Position numbers and translations under genes: made by a program. Source: Rickettsiales bacterium (lineage in GTDB: Bacteria; Pseudomonadota; Alphaproteobacteria; Rickettsiales; JALZUV01). From it: 64,000 nucleotides of DNA. The stretch lies in contig JAQXAR010000004.1 in the NCBI GenBank assembly GCA_029252805.1, positions 1 through 64,000 on the forward strand. Reading direction: 5' to 3'. The notes under the pieces are model-generated. The model worked only from the letters and a program-made list of their open reading frames with translations, did no database searches and was not told the DNA's origin. Shown here piece after piece: positions 55,118 to 64,000 of the stretch; the stretch's first letter is position 1; every line of letters begins with the position of its first letter.

Positions 55118-56995
55118 TTACGTTGTTGCCACATCGGAGCCACCGCCCGGTACATCGTTACTTGGTGGAGCTGACGCCGCATCGGCTGGTGGTGCTTCAG
55201 CCTCGGGAGCTGGCTCGGCTTTTTTGCGCGGGTCATATGGCTCTTGCGTTGGCACATCAACCGGTACCGGCCCCGTCATTTGCTTAAACTGATTCTGGCC
55301 CCATGCACGCTTACAGAAAAACGGATCCTCGAAATAGAAAATCTTTTGCGTTCTAATCGGCGGGAATGACTCGATCAATAGAATCTGTTGGTCACGCGGC
55401 AAAGTAATCACCTCTTGCGGCAGCAACAATGCACGCTGAATTTCCGATTCATTCATGGTACGAGAGCCTGGATTCAAATCGAGGAATTTCGGTTTATTAT
55501 GCGAATATTGCTTCACGGTTTTATTACCAATAAGCTGCGAAATCATATTCGCCGTATCAATATTATTCGCCGCAAACGTCACACGGTAATAACTATTCGA
55601 GAGGAATGAGTTCATGCCAGCTTCTTCGTAAATACCTTTAAGCTGTTGAGTATCCTGAGCAATTAAGAAGAGTTTCACACGGTACCCACGGAAATAAGCG
55701 ATACCACTTTGGAATGCTTGCATCTCGCCAAGGGTCGGAAACTCATCCATTACGAAGAGCACACCGTATGGCTCTTCTGCCGTTGGCATATTACGCGTTA
55801 AGAAATCAGCCGCTTGCTGATAGAATACTTTTAGAAGCGGCTCAAGACGTTGCAAGTTATCCGGTGTCACACCACAATAAACGGTCAGTTTTTCTCTCTT
55901 CAACTGCATCATATTAAAGTCAGAAGAGGCCGTTGACGTATCAATCAATGGGTTGGCCCATAGCTCCAAACCGGAGTTCATGGTAGAGATTACACCCGAG
56001 CGCTCTTTATCGGCTTTTTGCAAGAATGCGGCGATATTCATATAGGATACCGGGTGAATCTTCTTACCAATTGTATCCAATACTACGGCAAGCGAGTAAA
56101 CTACATCATCCGAACGCATGGTACGCACCACTTCGCCAAAACTAGTAGGCTTATTCGGATCCGCACAGAGATAGAGAATAACGCCCATCAAAAGCGAGCG
56201 CGCTTCATTCATCCAAAACTCTTGCTCTGGCAGAATAAGATTACAGATTTTTTGTACATCATCCACCATTTGACCGGGCTTGGTCGAGATCCAATCAAGT
56301 GGATTGTAACAATGGGTATGCCCATCCGGGTCAGCCGGGTTCCATACGTAACAACTTTGACCAATTGACTGACGCCAACCGGACGTTACGAGGAAGTTCT
56401 CTAACTTAATATCGTGACACACCACCGACTCTTCCCAGAAAAGAAGGTTCGGCAATACAAAACCCACACCTTTACCAGAACCGGTCGGTGCGAAGAGCAA
56501 TGCATGTTGGAAATCATCCGCCACAAGATAATTTTTGGCTCCCGTACGCCCCAGTAAGAAGCCCTTCTTAGAGCGCAACCCGGCACGTTTAATATCCGCT
56601 TCAGACGCCCATTTCGCCGAACCATGGATTTCTTCCTTCTCTGAAAACGGACGAAAATCAAGAAGCGGCGCACGCATCATCCATAGCAGCACAATCATCC
56701 CGAAAATCGAGCCAAAGATGGGACCGAATAATTTCATCTGAAAATCAGAATCTTGCAACTGCGGATGGGTGCTATAAGGCAAATAGAAGTCTACAAACAT
56801 CCATTTCATATACGTCCACCAGCTCAGCGGATTTACCATTAACTTGGCATAGGCCTCACCATATTGCTCACCATAAAGATGAGATAATGCAAAATAGATA
56901 CTGCCGATGCCCCCCAAATAAATCGGGATGATCATTAAAATCAGAATCACCCCTGCAATGAGGAAAAAATTCGCAGTTTCTGAATTAGTGGCCAT
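55118..56995 (-). CDS. virD4: Type IV secretion coupling ATPase VirD4
   Basis: 625 residues. Two N-terminal membrane segments (LIAGVILILMIIPIYLGGI near 12-30 and IFGSIFGMIVLLWMM near 93-107) precede the ATPase domain. Walker A is FAPTGSGKGVGFV (about residues 168-180), and Walker B is VLFVMDEFPTLGEM. The all-alpha domain lies between. The C terminus ends in a Pro/Ala-rich tail of about 50 residues. It recruits substrates to the channel. It is the last gene of the vir cluster, 8 nt after virB11. Confidence 0.96.
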   Translation of the reverse strand: MATNSETANFFLIAGVILILMIIPIYLGGIGSIYFALSHLYGEQYGEAYAKLMVNPLSWWTYMKWMFVDFYLPYSTHPQLQDSDFQMKLFGPIFGSIFGMIVLLWMMRAPLLDFRPFSEKEEIHGSAKWASEADIKRAGLRSKKGFLLGRTGAKNYLVADDFQHALLFAPTGSGKGVGFVLPNLLFWEESVVCHDIKLENFLVTSGWRQSIGQSCYVWNPADPDGHTHCYNPLDWISTKPGQMVDDVQKICNLILPEQEFWMNEARSLLMGVILYLCADPNKPTSFGEVVRTMRSDDVVYSLAVVLDTIGKKIHPVSYMNIAAFLQKADKERSGVISTMNSGLELWANPLIDTSTASSDFNMMQLKREKLTVYCGVTPDNLQRLEPLLKVFYQQAADFLTRNMPTAEEPYGVLFVMDEFPTLGEMQAFQSGIAYFRGYRVKLFLIAQDTQQLKGIYEEAGMNSFLSNSYYRVTFAANNIDTANMISQLIGNKTVKQYSHNKPKFLDLNPGSRTMNESEIQRALLLPQEVITLPRDQQILLIESFPPIRTQKIFYFEDPFFCKRAWGQNQFKQMTGPVPVDVPTQEPYDPRKKAEPAPEAEAPPADAASAPPSNDVPGGGSDVATT

Positions 56996-57003
56996 GCGCC
57001 AAC

Positions 57004-57987
57004 TTACTCCCCTTCACCCTTAAAATAAACTTCCGATACGTAACGACGTCCGCGATCACCGCGTTTTAATTGGATGATGACGTTAATCACATTTTCCACG
57101 TAGTTTTTAATCTGATCGCGTGTGATGCCAAGCCCCGCCTGCATTACCATTAAAATAAGCTGCTCCAGAGCCAAACTAGGCGTATCTGCGTGCAAGGTTG
57201 AAATCGAACCTGGGTGACCGGTATTAACGGCACGCAAGAAGCTAAATGCCTCGGCGCCACGCAACTCACCTACGATAATTCGATCTGGACGCAAACGTAA
57301 GCACGCTTCGATCAAATCTTGTGTCTCCACTTTCGCAAGCCCCTGCCCGCCTTTGGACGAAAGCAAATGCACACGATTGACAATATGATCAATTTTCACC
57401 TCACGCGCATCTTCCACGGTAATGATCCGTTCGCTGGATGGAATTTCCTTCAAAGCTGCATTCACAAATGTCGTCTTACCGGTAGAGGTACCACCACTCA
57501 CAATAATATTTTTCTTTAATGCAACCGACTGTTTAATAAATTCTTTTACATTCCCCTCATCCAATAACTGACGAAGTTTAACATCATCGGTATTTTCAAG
57601 TTTACCCACCTCGGTCGATTGGAAAGCGCCAAAGCTCTCATATTGATCAAGGTCTAAATCCAACGTACTTGGTTTACGAATAGACATAGCCACATTGCCC
57701 ACCTCTACCGCAGGGGGAAACACAATTTGAATACGTTCGCCGTTCGGCAAGGTCGCCGAAAGCAAGGGCGATTCTTCACTAATATGCTGATCCGTCGATT
57801 GTGCAATCAAACGAGATAAGCTTTTCAAATGCTCAAGGTTAAATTCCGGAATCTCTTCACGACGCATTTCTCCGCGCTGTTCAACCCATGCTTCATGGGG
57901 ACTATTGATTGAAATTTCGGTTACCCCATCACGTTCAAATAACGCTTGGATCGGGGCTAAATAGGTTTGAAGCGCCGTAACACTCAT
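57004..57987 (-). CDS. virB11: Type IV secretion ATPase VirB11
   Basis: 327 residues of the secretion AAA-type hexamer family. Walker A GGTSTGKTT is at 165-173. The Asp box ITVEDAREVKI, the Walker B-like LRPDRIIVGELRGAEAF and the His box TGHPGSISTLHAD follow in order. It is a peripheral inner-membrane ATPase that works with VirB4 and VirD4. Its start overlaps the virB10 stop by 4 nt (ATGA). Confidence 0.97.
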   Translation of the reverse strand: MSVTALQTYLAPIQALFERDGVTEISINSPHEAWVEQRGEMRREEIPEFNLEHLKSLSRLIAQSTDQHISEESPLLSATLPNGERIQIVFPPAVEVGNVAMSIRKPSTLDLDLDQYESFGAFQSTEVGKLENTDDVKLRQLLDEGNVKEFIKQSVALKKNIIVSGGTSTGKTTFVNAALKEIPSSERIITVEDAREVKIDHIVNRVHLLSSKGGQGLAKVETQDLIEACLRLRPDRIIVGELRGAEAFSFLRAVNTGHPGSISTLHADTPSLALEQLILMVMQAGLGITRDQIKNYVENVINVIIQLKRGDRGRRYVSEVYFKGEGE

Positions 57988-59171
57988 TGAATTATCCTCA
58001 CTCCCCTTGCAGCTTCTCCAGGAAACTCCAAATCACGATTTACATAGACTTTAAGCGGTGTACCTTGGTCGACTGTAATGCTCGGACGTGCATCCAACAA
58101 ACCACCCACCACTTGTTTTGAGACTGCACCAATCGTAGCCACTCCTTCAGTGATTGCCGTTGTGACAGCATTCGTACTTTCTGTCGTCGCTCCATCCGTG
58201 CTCTGAGTCGTCGACGTCTCAGGCGGATCTAAAATAGCATCACTAATACCTGCCAAAGTAATACCAAGAATCGAGGTCAGAACGGCGCCACCGAATATTT
58301 CGAAGTAACGGTCATCCACATGCCCCGCCATACCAGAACGGCCCAGTCGATCAATCGTTTGCGAATTCAATTGGATATCTACACCATCCGGACGTATCAA
58401 ACGGCTCCAAATAACAAAAACTCGTCCCTGTCCGCGCACCGTATCCGCATTATAAGTACCAATAATGCGCGAACCTTTTGGAATAAGTACAGTATAGCCA
58501 GATTCTGCATAAACATCGCGCGTCACTAAAGCACGCAACGGCCCCTCCAGCGTTGTATCCAACGCCGTTTCCAAAACAGCATCGATAATTTTCCCTTGCA
58601 GCACTAAGTTTTCCAAATCACCAACATGGGTAGCAACAGCACGCTCAGCTTGCGATTTACCATCCACTTCATCTTCACCCTTAGTCCCGTCAGGTAGATT
58701 ATTAATAATCAGCATTTCTGAAGCCCGGCGTTGCTGAAGCTCTTCATTCGCAAGATCTCCTCCCATAAAATCGATGACTGGTGTCGCGGGAGGCGGGGGC
58801 AACTCTGGCAAAGCCTCCTCTTGCATAAGAGGTGGTGGCGGCGGCAAAGGTGGAGCCATAATAGGCGCCGCTGGCATAGGTATATCCGTCGCAGCAGCAA
58901 CGGCAGCTCCATCTAAAGAAGCTCCTGTCTGGGGCGGTATAGGAACTGACACTTCATCGTCACCTGAAAAAACCTGATACAGAATAAATAAACCCAGAAG
59001 CCCACCTATCACCATCAAAATCATATTTTTATTGGCTGATGAGGCAACTGCAGGGCCACTATTATCGCCAAAGGCGCCCTCCTCTGGAGGCTGCGCCTCC
59101 GGAGAATAACCTTCCTCCTCATATCCACCGGAACCATCAGGAGGAGGAGGTTTTTGTTCTTCATCTGACAT
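57984..59171 (-). CDS. virB10: Type IV secretion core protein VirB10
   Basis: 395 residues: a cytoplasmic acidic Pro/Gly-rich N terminus, one membrane segment (MILMVIGGLLGLFILYQVF, about 50-68), a Pro-rich linker (LPPPPPLMQEE near 110), and the C-terminal TrbI/VirB10 domain from about 190 (LIPKGSRIIGTYNADTVRGQ, then SRLIRPDGVDIQLNSQ). It spans inner and outer membranes and forms the channel with VirB7/VirB9. It overlaps virB9 by one base (TGATG) and virB11 by 4 nt. Confidence 0.95.
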   Translation of the reverse strand: MSDEEQKPPPPDGSGGYEEEGYSPEAQPPEEGAFGDNSGPAVASSANKNMILMVIGGLLGLFILYQVFSGDDEVSVPIPPQTGASLDGAAVAAATDIPMPAAPIMAPPLPPPPPLMQEEALPELPPPPATPVIDFMGGDLANEELQQRRASEMLIINNLPDGTKGEDEVDGKSQAERAVATHVGDLENLVLQGKIIDAVLETALDTTLEGPLRALVTRDVYAESGYTVLIPKGSRIIGTYNADTVRGQGRVFVIWSRLIRPDGVDIQLNSQTIDRLGRSGMAGHVDDRYFEIFGGAVLTSILGITLAGISDAILDPPETSTTQSTDGATTESTNAVTTAITEGVATIGAVSKQVVGGLLDARPSITVDQGTPLKVYVNRDLEFPGEAARGVRIIQ

Positions 59172-60304
59172 CAGAACTGAATATAACCACCCGGTGCCGC
59201 TGAAGGCAAGGGCAGTCCCATAGGCGAAACATTCATCGAGGAGGAGGAGGAGAATTCATCTGCAGCACTCGGCTTCATAAATCGATCGAGCGACGGCAAA
59301 CGACGTGGGGCCAGCAACGGATTTCGATAAGAGCCCTGAGGGTACTCCCGCGCCAATTGTTGCGCAGGCTTACCCATCTCATTAACAATAAAAGGAGCTC
59401 GCGGATGCGGCATCTTTGGCGGCGGCGCAACGGCGACATGTGGCGGAACAATCATACCGAAAGGCTTTCGCGCCACATTTACTGGAGGCACAGGTGTAGC
59501 CGGACGCATCATCATTTGCGGCGAAGCCATTGGCGGGGCAGATACAGGCGGCAATGCGGGTGAATAAAGCGGTTGCCCCATAGGCATTTGAGGCAACTGT
59601 GGTCGCTGCATCGCGATAGATGGCTGAGGAGCCATTGAGCCAAACATCGGCGGCAACTGCGCCATAGATGAAAATGCTGGTGCGGATAAAGGTGGCAATG
59701 CAGGCAGCGCCGGAAGCATCGACATTGATGGCATTTGTGGTGCCATCTGTGGCATCATCGGCTGAAGCATTGGTGCAGGCATCATCATTTGTGGCGCCAT
59801 CTGTGGCATCATCGGCTGAGGCATAGGTGCAGTCGGATACGCAGCCATCATTGGTCGCGCTTGCTGGGGCGCAGACACAAACTGATTTGGCGAATCAGAT
59901 GGATAGTAAAATCGCACCACATAAACCAACTCATCCCAGCCCTGCTGCCCTGGCTGTGCCGAGTAAAGATCAAACTGGTATGTACGCTCACTTGTAATAA
60001 CCGTCATGTTCGTATGCGCTTTATCTTCCATCGCCCGCACAAAAATTCGATTCTCATCCGGTGTAATCTGCCACCCCGAACGATCACCCACAGAGATCGT
60101 TTCAATTTCCTCCTCTTCACCAAATTCTAAATTCATTTGGTACCCATAATGAGTCAACACGCGATACACATCGTTAGCATTATAAACAAATGTCTTAATA
60201 CGACTATCTGTCGGCACGGGCGTACCCGTCACATAAGCGAAACTCGATGTTGCCCAAAGCACCACCGAAGCCAAACAAACAAGTAACTTGAGTTTCTTCA
60301 TCAT
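59171..60304 (-). CDS. virB9: VirB9-like protein with Pro/Met-rich C-terminal tail
   Basis: 377 residues. The signal peptide (LKLLVCLASVVLWATSSFA) is followed by the VirB9 N-terminal domain (DSRIKTFVYNANDVYRVLTH, SVGDRSGWQITPDENRIFVR, YVVRFYYPSD). From about residue 155 the expected C-terminal domain is missing and replaced by about 220 residues rich in Pro, Met, Ala and Gln (MPQPMMPQMAPQMMMPAP). A duplicated VirB9 that lacks the C-terminal domain also occurs in Rickettsiales rvh systems. The full-domain copy is at 34541. It overlaps virB8 by 4 nt. Confidence 0.9.
   Translation of the reverse strand: MMKKLKLLVCLASVVLWATSSFAYVTGTPVPTDSRIKTFVYNANDVYRVLTHYGYQMNLEFGEEEEIETISVGDRSGWQITPDENRIFVRAMEDKAHTNMTVITSERTYQFDLYSAQPGQQGWDELVYVVRFYYPSDSPNQFVSAPQQARPMMAAYPTAPMPQPMMPQMAPQMMMPAPMLQPMMPQMAPQMPSMSMLPALPALPPLSAPAFSSMAQLPPMFGSMAPQPSIAMQRPQLPQMPMGQPLYSPALPPVSAPPMASPQMMMRPATPVPPVNVARKPFGMIVPPHVAVAPPPKMPHPRAPFIVNEMGKPAQQLAREYPQGSYRNPLLAPRRLPSLDRFMKPSAADEFSSSSSMNVSPMGLPLPSAAPGGYIQF
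59733..59832 (-). repeat. 54-bp tandem repeat in the VirB9 tail
   Basis: The blocks from 59733 and 59787 are nearly identical for about 46 bp at a 54-bp (18-codon) period, encoding MPQMAPQMMM-like units. Such a repeat is prone to copy-number variation. Confidence 0.75.
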
Positions 60305-61008
60305 TGTAAAACCTCATTATCGACCTGATACGACAACACTCTAAATCCAATTGGATTTAAGTAACGCTCTTCCACCGCCAGATTGAGAGTTGTGTAAGTA
60401 TATTCCATTAAAATCACGCGATCATATTGCGTTTTGCTTTGAGCATTTTCAATGATTCTCACCCGAACTTGAATCTGACATGTCACATCTGCGCACGTCC
60501 CGTTCTTATCAAGACGCGCCATTGATTTAATCTTCACTTCACGCGTTCCAGCCCCACCCGACTTAGCAAGAAAACTATCTGGGTTATTAGGGTTCACTTC
60601 CCAAGCATATTGACGGAACACGGCCGAAGGGTCGGAGCTCAAGCGCACCACATGGAAATTTTGTTGGATCGCCGCGTTAAACGTTTCACGCGCCTTAATA
60701 TAACGCACAATAAAGAAATTATTAATCGACTCCTGCGCACCCAACTCTCTCGCTGTAGCCGCACGCACCACCTGCGTCATACCGCTACGTGGCTCCACCT
60801 GAATCACGAAAGGCTCAACGGTAACAATCGGAATGTTGCGATAAACAAAGAAAATCGCAACCGCAGAAAAAATAATTGCCATGAGAGAGATTACGGTGAG
60901 TACATTGCGCTGAACAAGCACAGACTGATGCCGGTCCGTATACCAGTTCTTTTGGGTCGTTTCCCCAGCATTCTTTTTGCCTAGGAGCTCTTGCAGCTTA
61001 CTCAGCAT
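60301..61008 (-). CDS. virB8: Type IV secretion protein VirB8
   Basis: 235 residues: a short cytoplasmic N terminus (about 35), one membrane segment (VLTVISLMAIIFSAVAIFFV, about 36-55) and a periplasmic VirB8 domain (ESINNFFIVRYIKARETFN, then YTTLNLAVEERYLNPIGFRV). This copy is closer to canonical VirB8 than the one at 33773. It lies 93 nt after virB6, the only sizeable gap inside the cluster, so an internal promoter is possible there. Confidence 0.93.
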   Translation of the reverse strand: MLSKLQELLGKKNAGETTQKNWYTDRHQSVLVQRNVLTVISLMAIIFSAVAIFFVYRNIPIVTVEPFVIQVEPRSGMTQVVRAATARELGAQESINNFFIVRYIKARETFNAAIQQNFHVVRLSSDPSAVFRQYAWEVNPNNPDSFLAKSGGAGTREVKIKSMARLDKNGTCADVTCQIQVRVRIIENAQSKTQYDRVILMEYTYTTLNLAVEERYLNPIGFRVLSYQVDNEVLQ

Positions 61009-61101
61009 GCCAACACTCTCTTATTATTTTTAAGACAAAATTAGACTGATTCTACCGTTCACGCAAGGCAGGAAATGGGATAAAAATAGGCGACCCTATC
61101 A

Positions 61102-63021
61102 TTAGCCTCCACCTGGCTCTTCGAGTGTGCTATCTATTACAGACTTACCTACGGATTTCGGATTTTTCTCTAATTTACGGAGCCCTTGTTTATATTCTTT
61201 ACCCGCCGCCTTGTCGCGCTTCACGTCGCTTTCCTGAGCATCTCGAATGTCTTTAGCTTTGACTGCATTTTCATGTGCTTTTGCTAAATTCTGATTCGCC
61301 ACCGTTACCTGATCCAGTGTCGCCTCTCCCTTACGATAGAGCTTTTGTATACTTTCCGCTTTTGTTTTGGCATCACTATAGGTTTCAATGGTCGTTCTCA
61401 CTTGCGTGTTGGCTTGCTCTTTTGCCCTGTCAAGATCGCGCCGCTCCTGATTATAACTAGTATCGTTTTCATCCTGATTTCCTCCACCATACATCACATG
61501 CTCACCATTTGCTGCAGTAGCAAAACCACCCGCCGTAGCACTAAATACTCGGCCCACTGTCGTATTGGCTAAGAAGCCGCGATCAGACGATGTTTGACCA
61601 TCGGTTCGCCAGCGCTGTTTAGCGCCAGTCTCAAATAACACACTCCCCGTATGCAGCGCGCTCGAAACCGAATGGTACCTTGCCCCCATCGTAGACGCTC
61701 CGGTAATAGTATGTATGAGCTTCGCTCCACCCAGCATTCTCGCCATATCAGGGCCCATTTTCATGAATTCCTCCATGATCATCGTTATGATGAATAGCGC
61801 AACCCCATTAAGCGCCAGATATTTAAAGAACACCCCATGCGCCATAACCTTGCCCCAATCCAATGCTTTTTTCGGAGTTGGGCAAGGAGCGCCTGTATCA
61901 AGCCAAGGCCTTCCAAAGTGAATAGTAGGATCATAAGGCACCCCTCCGCCCTTCTCTGTTGTAAAATTGGGCTCACAAATACTACAAGCTGTGACTTCAC
62001 CAATGTTAAGCCACCCACCTGAAAGGTTCCCGGTATGCGGCATTATCAATAGATCGAGCTCTTTTATGAAAGCTCCTAAATCGACCAAGGCAGCAAAGCC
62101 CATAATAGCAAAAATAATAAAAATCTGAATCACATTGGAACCCAAATAAGATAGCCAATGCGTGAATAAATCATCTGTTGTTTTAAACAGCGCGAAACTG
62201 ACAAAGATCGGCATCGCAGCGATCAGGAACGTGACCATGATCAACGCATAAAGATATCCGTAAGCGGCACGGGCAAAGAAACCCAAATAGGTAATCAACG
62301 CCATGAACACGATCCCTGCAGCGAAAGGAACCACAAGTAATAACCCGCCTAAAAAGGTTAAGGTTGTACACGGGTTAACATTGCTCGCCTTTTCATGAAC
62401 CTTTTTTACAAGCCAATCCACTTTATTATCCGCTTCCGTAAAGGCATTCCCGCCACCACTGAGGCCCACGGAGTTTTCAATCGCCGAAGCGGCGCTACCT
62501 GCTGTGGCAGCTAAATCAGTAAAGCCTAACATCATCAGCCTGACCGTATTTTTCATGATCCCAACATAAAGGCCATAGGCAAGGTCAAGCGCCACCCCCG
62601 CATTGGTTACAAAAAGAGTGACCAAGCCCATTTTGAAAATCAGCAGAGACACATCTTTAACGGTAAACCGAACAATGCCGGTCGCAAAACAAATGCCCGT
62701 CACCGCCATCAACAGCATCATCATCGCTGCAAAAGGCGCTACCCATGCATCACGAATGGCACAAAAAGCGGTTCCCAACACCAGCCCAAGTGTCGTCTCA
62801 ATAATACAGAAAAAGCGCGCAAACATTGATGCATTGGAAGCGCAGATAAAAGGATCACCTGGCTTATTCGCAAAGAGGCTATCACCGGGCGCCACTCCAC
62901 CGGTACAAACCGTGCCTAGATTGCCGCTTATTTCGATACCTAAAATCTGCGCCTGCGCAATCGCCGGGAAAAAACTCACTCCCAGCAAAATTAAACACAG
63001 AACCGCAAATTTTTGTATCAT
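61102..63021 (-). CDS. virB6: VirB6-like polytopic type IV secretion protein
   Basis: About 639 residues. The N-terminal signal-like segment (FAVLCLILLGVSFFPAIAQA) is followed by a periplasmic stretch with a few Cys, then about six membrane segments between residues 75 and 400 (for example FAAMMMLLMAVTGICFATGI, LGGLLLVVPFAAGIVFMALI). A hydrophilic helical C-terminal tail of about 200 residues follows. Rickettsiales VirB6 proteins often carry such extensions. I chose the ATG at 63021, which overlaps the virB4 stop by 4 nt; a frame back to 63060 lies inside virB4. The weakly conserved name rests on topology and position. Confidence 0.85.
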   Translation of the reverse strand: MIQKFAVLCLILLGVSFFPAIAQAQILGIEISGNLGTVCTGGVAPGDSLFANKPGDPFICASNASMFARFFCIIETTLGLVLGTAFCAIRDAWVAPFAAMMMLLMAVTGICFATGIVRFTVKDVSLLIFKMGLVTLFVTNAGVALDLAYGLYVGIMKNTVRLMMLGFTDLAATAGSAASAIENSVGLSGGGNAFTEADNKVDWLVKKVHEKASNVNPCTTLTFLGGLLLVVPFAAGIVFMALITYLGFFARAAYGYLYALIMVTFLIAAMPIFVSFALFKTTDDLFTHWLSYLGSNVIQIFIIFAIMGFAALVDLGAFIKELDLLIMPHTGNLSGGWLNIGEVTACSICEPNFTTEKGGGVPYDPTIHFGRPWLDTGAPCPTPKKALDWGKVMAHGVFFKYLALNGVALFIITMIMEEFMKMGPDMARMLGGAKLIHTITGASTMGARYHSVSSALHTGSVLFETGAKQRWRTDGQTSSDRGFLANTTVGRVFSATAGGFATAANGEHVMYGGGNQDENDTSYNQERRDLDRAKEQANTQVRTTIETYSDAKTKAESIQKLYRKGEATLDQVTVANQNLAKAHENAVKAKDIRDAQESDVKRDKAAGKEYKQGLRKLEKNPKSVGKSVIDSTLEEPGGG

Positions 63022-64000
63022 TCTTCTTTCTCTACCTCCGCAAAAAAATCGAAAAGCCAATCTTTGGGCTTCAGCCCCTTCTCAGACATAATTTTTGTCA
63101 TCGCATTAAGTCCCGGCTCCTTCGCCGAGAGCAAGGCAACTTGAGATTTTAACTGACGTAAATCGAGCTCGGCCACAATCGATTGTCTGCCACGCTTCAG
63201 CATAAACTGTCGGCGACGCAAGCTCATTTTACCTAAATATTGCGTTTCCATCGGCGTTAAGCCAAATATCTTCGCATATTCCTGAGGTTGAGCCGCTGCA
63301 TTTGGCATATAAATTTGCGTTGCAACCTGTTGCATAATTTGCGCACTAAGCGGGCTCGTTAAGACTTCATCCGCCTTCTCCGTTGCCATAATCACAATCG
63401 CATTTCGGCTACGCAACATTTCCAACCAGCTACCCATGCGAGACGCAAAAATTGGATTATCCATCAATTCCCAAGCCTCATCCAATACGATAATGGTCGG
63501 TTCGCCATTGAGCTGCTCGACCACCCGGTGAAGCAAATAGCCTGCGATCGCAGGCATTGCCTCTTTTATCTTGACCACAGCCGTTAAATCAAACCCCACC
63601 TTACGCGCAGTCGATACATCTAAATCATCTTCCACATGATCGAACCAGCGCGAAAATTCACCTTGCTTGTACCAGCCATACATCTTCGTGGCGAGTTTGG
63701 GTGATTGCTCTTTTAAATAATCAATCAGTGGAGTTAAGCAGCGTTCCTCCTTTGGCAGCGAGTAAATATAATCCAAGGCACGCTCAAAATCTGGCCAAAA
63801 CTCTTCACTCATTTCCGGGCGGTAGAATTTATCTGCACGCAACATGGCATCCAACCACATTAATAAAAACGAACGATTCTGCGGAGTACTCTCCATCGCC
63901 AACGGATTCATACGCGGCACTTTATGAAACGTCGGACGCTCCTGCTCTTTGGATTCATGAGCATCACGACGATCAATAAAATAATATTCTGACTCGATGG
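63018..64000 (-). CDS. virB4: Type IV secretion ATPase VirB4, C-terminal part
   Basis: The frame is open to the window edge, so about 326 C-terminal residues are seen and the N terminus and Walker A lie outside. Walker B is visible as TIIVLDEAWELMDNP, followed by the ARN-like motif RSRNAIVIMATEKADEVLTS, a conserved VirB4 signature. The end GLKPKDWLFDFFAEVEKEE and the 4-nt overlap with virB6 are typical. VirB4 powers pilus or channel assembly. The internal GTG at 63920 is not the true start. Confidence 0.95.
   Translation of the reverse strand, partial: IESEYYFIDRRDAHESKEQERPTFHKVPRMNPLAMESTPQNRSFLLMWLDAMLRADKFYRPEMSEEFWPDFERALDYIYSLPKEERCLTPLIDYLKEQSPKLATKMYGWYKQGEFSRWFDHVEDDLDVSTARKVGFDLTAVVKIKEAMPAIAGYLLHRVVEQLNGEPTIIVLDEAWELMDNPIFASRMGSWLEMLRSRNAIVIMATEKADEVLTSPLSAQIMQQVATQIYMPNAAAQPQEYAKIFGLTPMETQYLGKMSLRRRQFMLKRGRQSIVAELDLRQLKSQVALLSAKEPGLNAMTKIMSEKGLKPKDWLFDFFAEVEKEE

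Overview
The window looks like a chromosomal stretch of an alphaproteobacterium of moderate G+C. The partial 16S rRNA is alphaproteobacterial in character, and the gene neighbourhoods fit the class: bolA-grxD, a coiled-coil gene before zapA, 6S RNA before the formyl-THF cyclo-ligase, mdh-sucC, rpsF-rpsR-DUF2232-rplI, and tsaE-amgK-murU. A compact type IV secretion system (virB4-virB6-virB8-virB9-virB10-virB11-virD4) is present, plus a separate second virB8-virB9 pair. That duplication is a hallmark of the Rickettsiales vir homolog (rvh) system. Flagellar genes, muramic-acid recycling, polyphosphate metabolism and ordinary coding density suggest a non-reduced, flagellated, possibly early-branching Rickettsiales-like bacterium rather than a classical intracellular Rickettsia. 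This placement is inference.

Layout. 1-1369: 16S rRNA on the minus strand, cut by the window edge, with a strong sigma-70 promoter and a leader of about 340 nt. 1.9-4.6 kb: a hairpin-rich stretch, a small unknown gene, yciA, bolA, grxD, a Gln-rich lipoprotein and a small GNAT protein. 4.7-11 kb: one 2098-residue acidic RTX protein. 11-14.9 kb: tkt-slyX, and a coiled-coil gene with zapA. 15-17.7 kb: 6S RNA, ygfA, ymdB and a TPR gene. 17.7-24.2 kb: a frameshifted unknown gene, yebC, an unknown membrane protein and a large TPR protein. 24.3-26.7 kb: iscX-tsaE-amgK-murU.

26.7-36 kb: three consecutive genes for unrecognised exported proteins (467, 1514 and 347 residues), divergent from the second virB8-virB9 pair, which runs into lipB. 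36-42.7 kb: DUF6356, transaldolase, sixA, ppk1, mdh and sucC. 42.9-46.4 kb: the ribosomal S6-S18-L9 operon and fabD. 46.5-54.1 kb: flagellar genes flgI, flgJ, flgN-like, flgK, flgL, fliW and a FliB-type gene. 54.2 kb to the end: serB, then the vir cluster on the minus strand, ending inside virB4 at the window edge.

How the parts work together. FlgI (P-ring), FlgJ (rod), FlgN-like chaperone, FlgK/FlgL (hook-filament junction), FliW (flagellin homeostasis) and FliB (flagellin methylation) describe late flagellar assembly. VirB6/8/9/10 form the envelope channel, and VirB4, VirB11 and VirD4 are its ATPases. The secreted trio beside virB8-virB9 is the best candidate for an undescribed accessory module. 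Other points of interest are a tsaE gene that seems to need an ATT start, two genes whose start codons abut an intrinsic terminator, a VirB9 whose C-terminal domain is replaced by a Pro/Met-rich tail, and an oversized FlgK.
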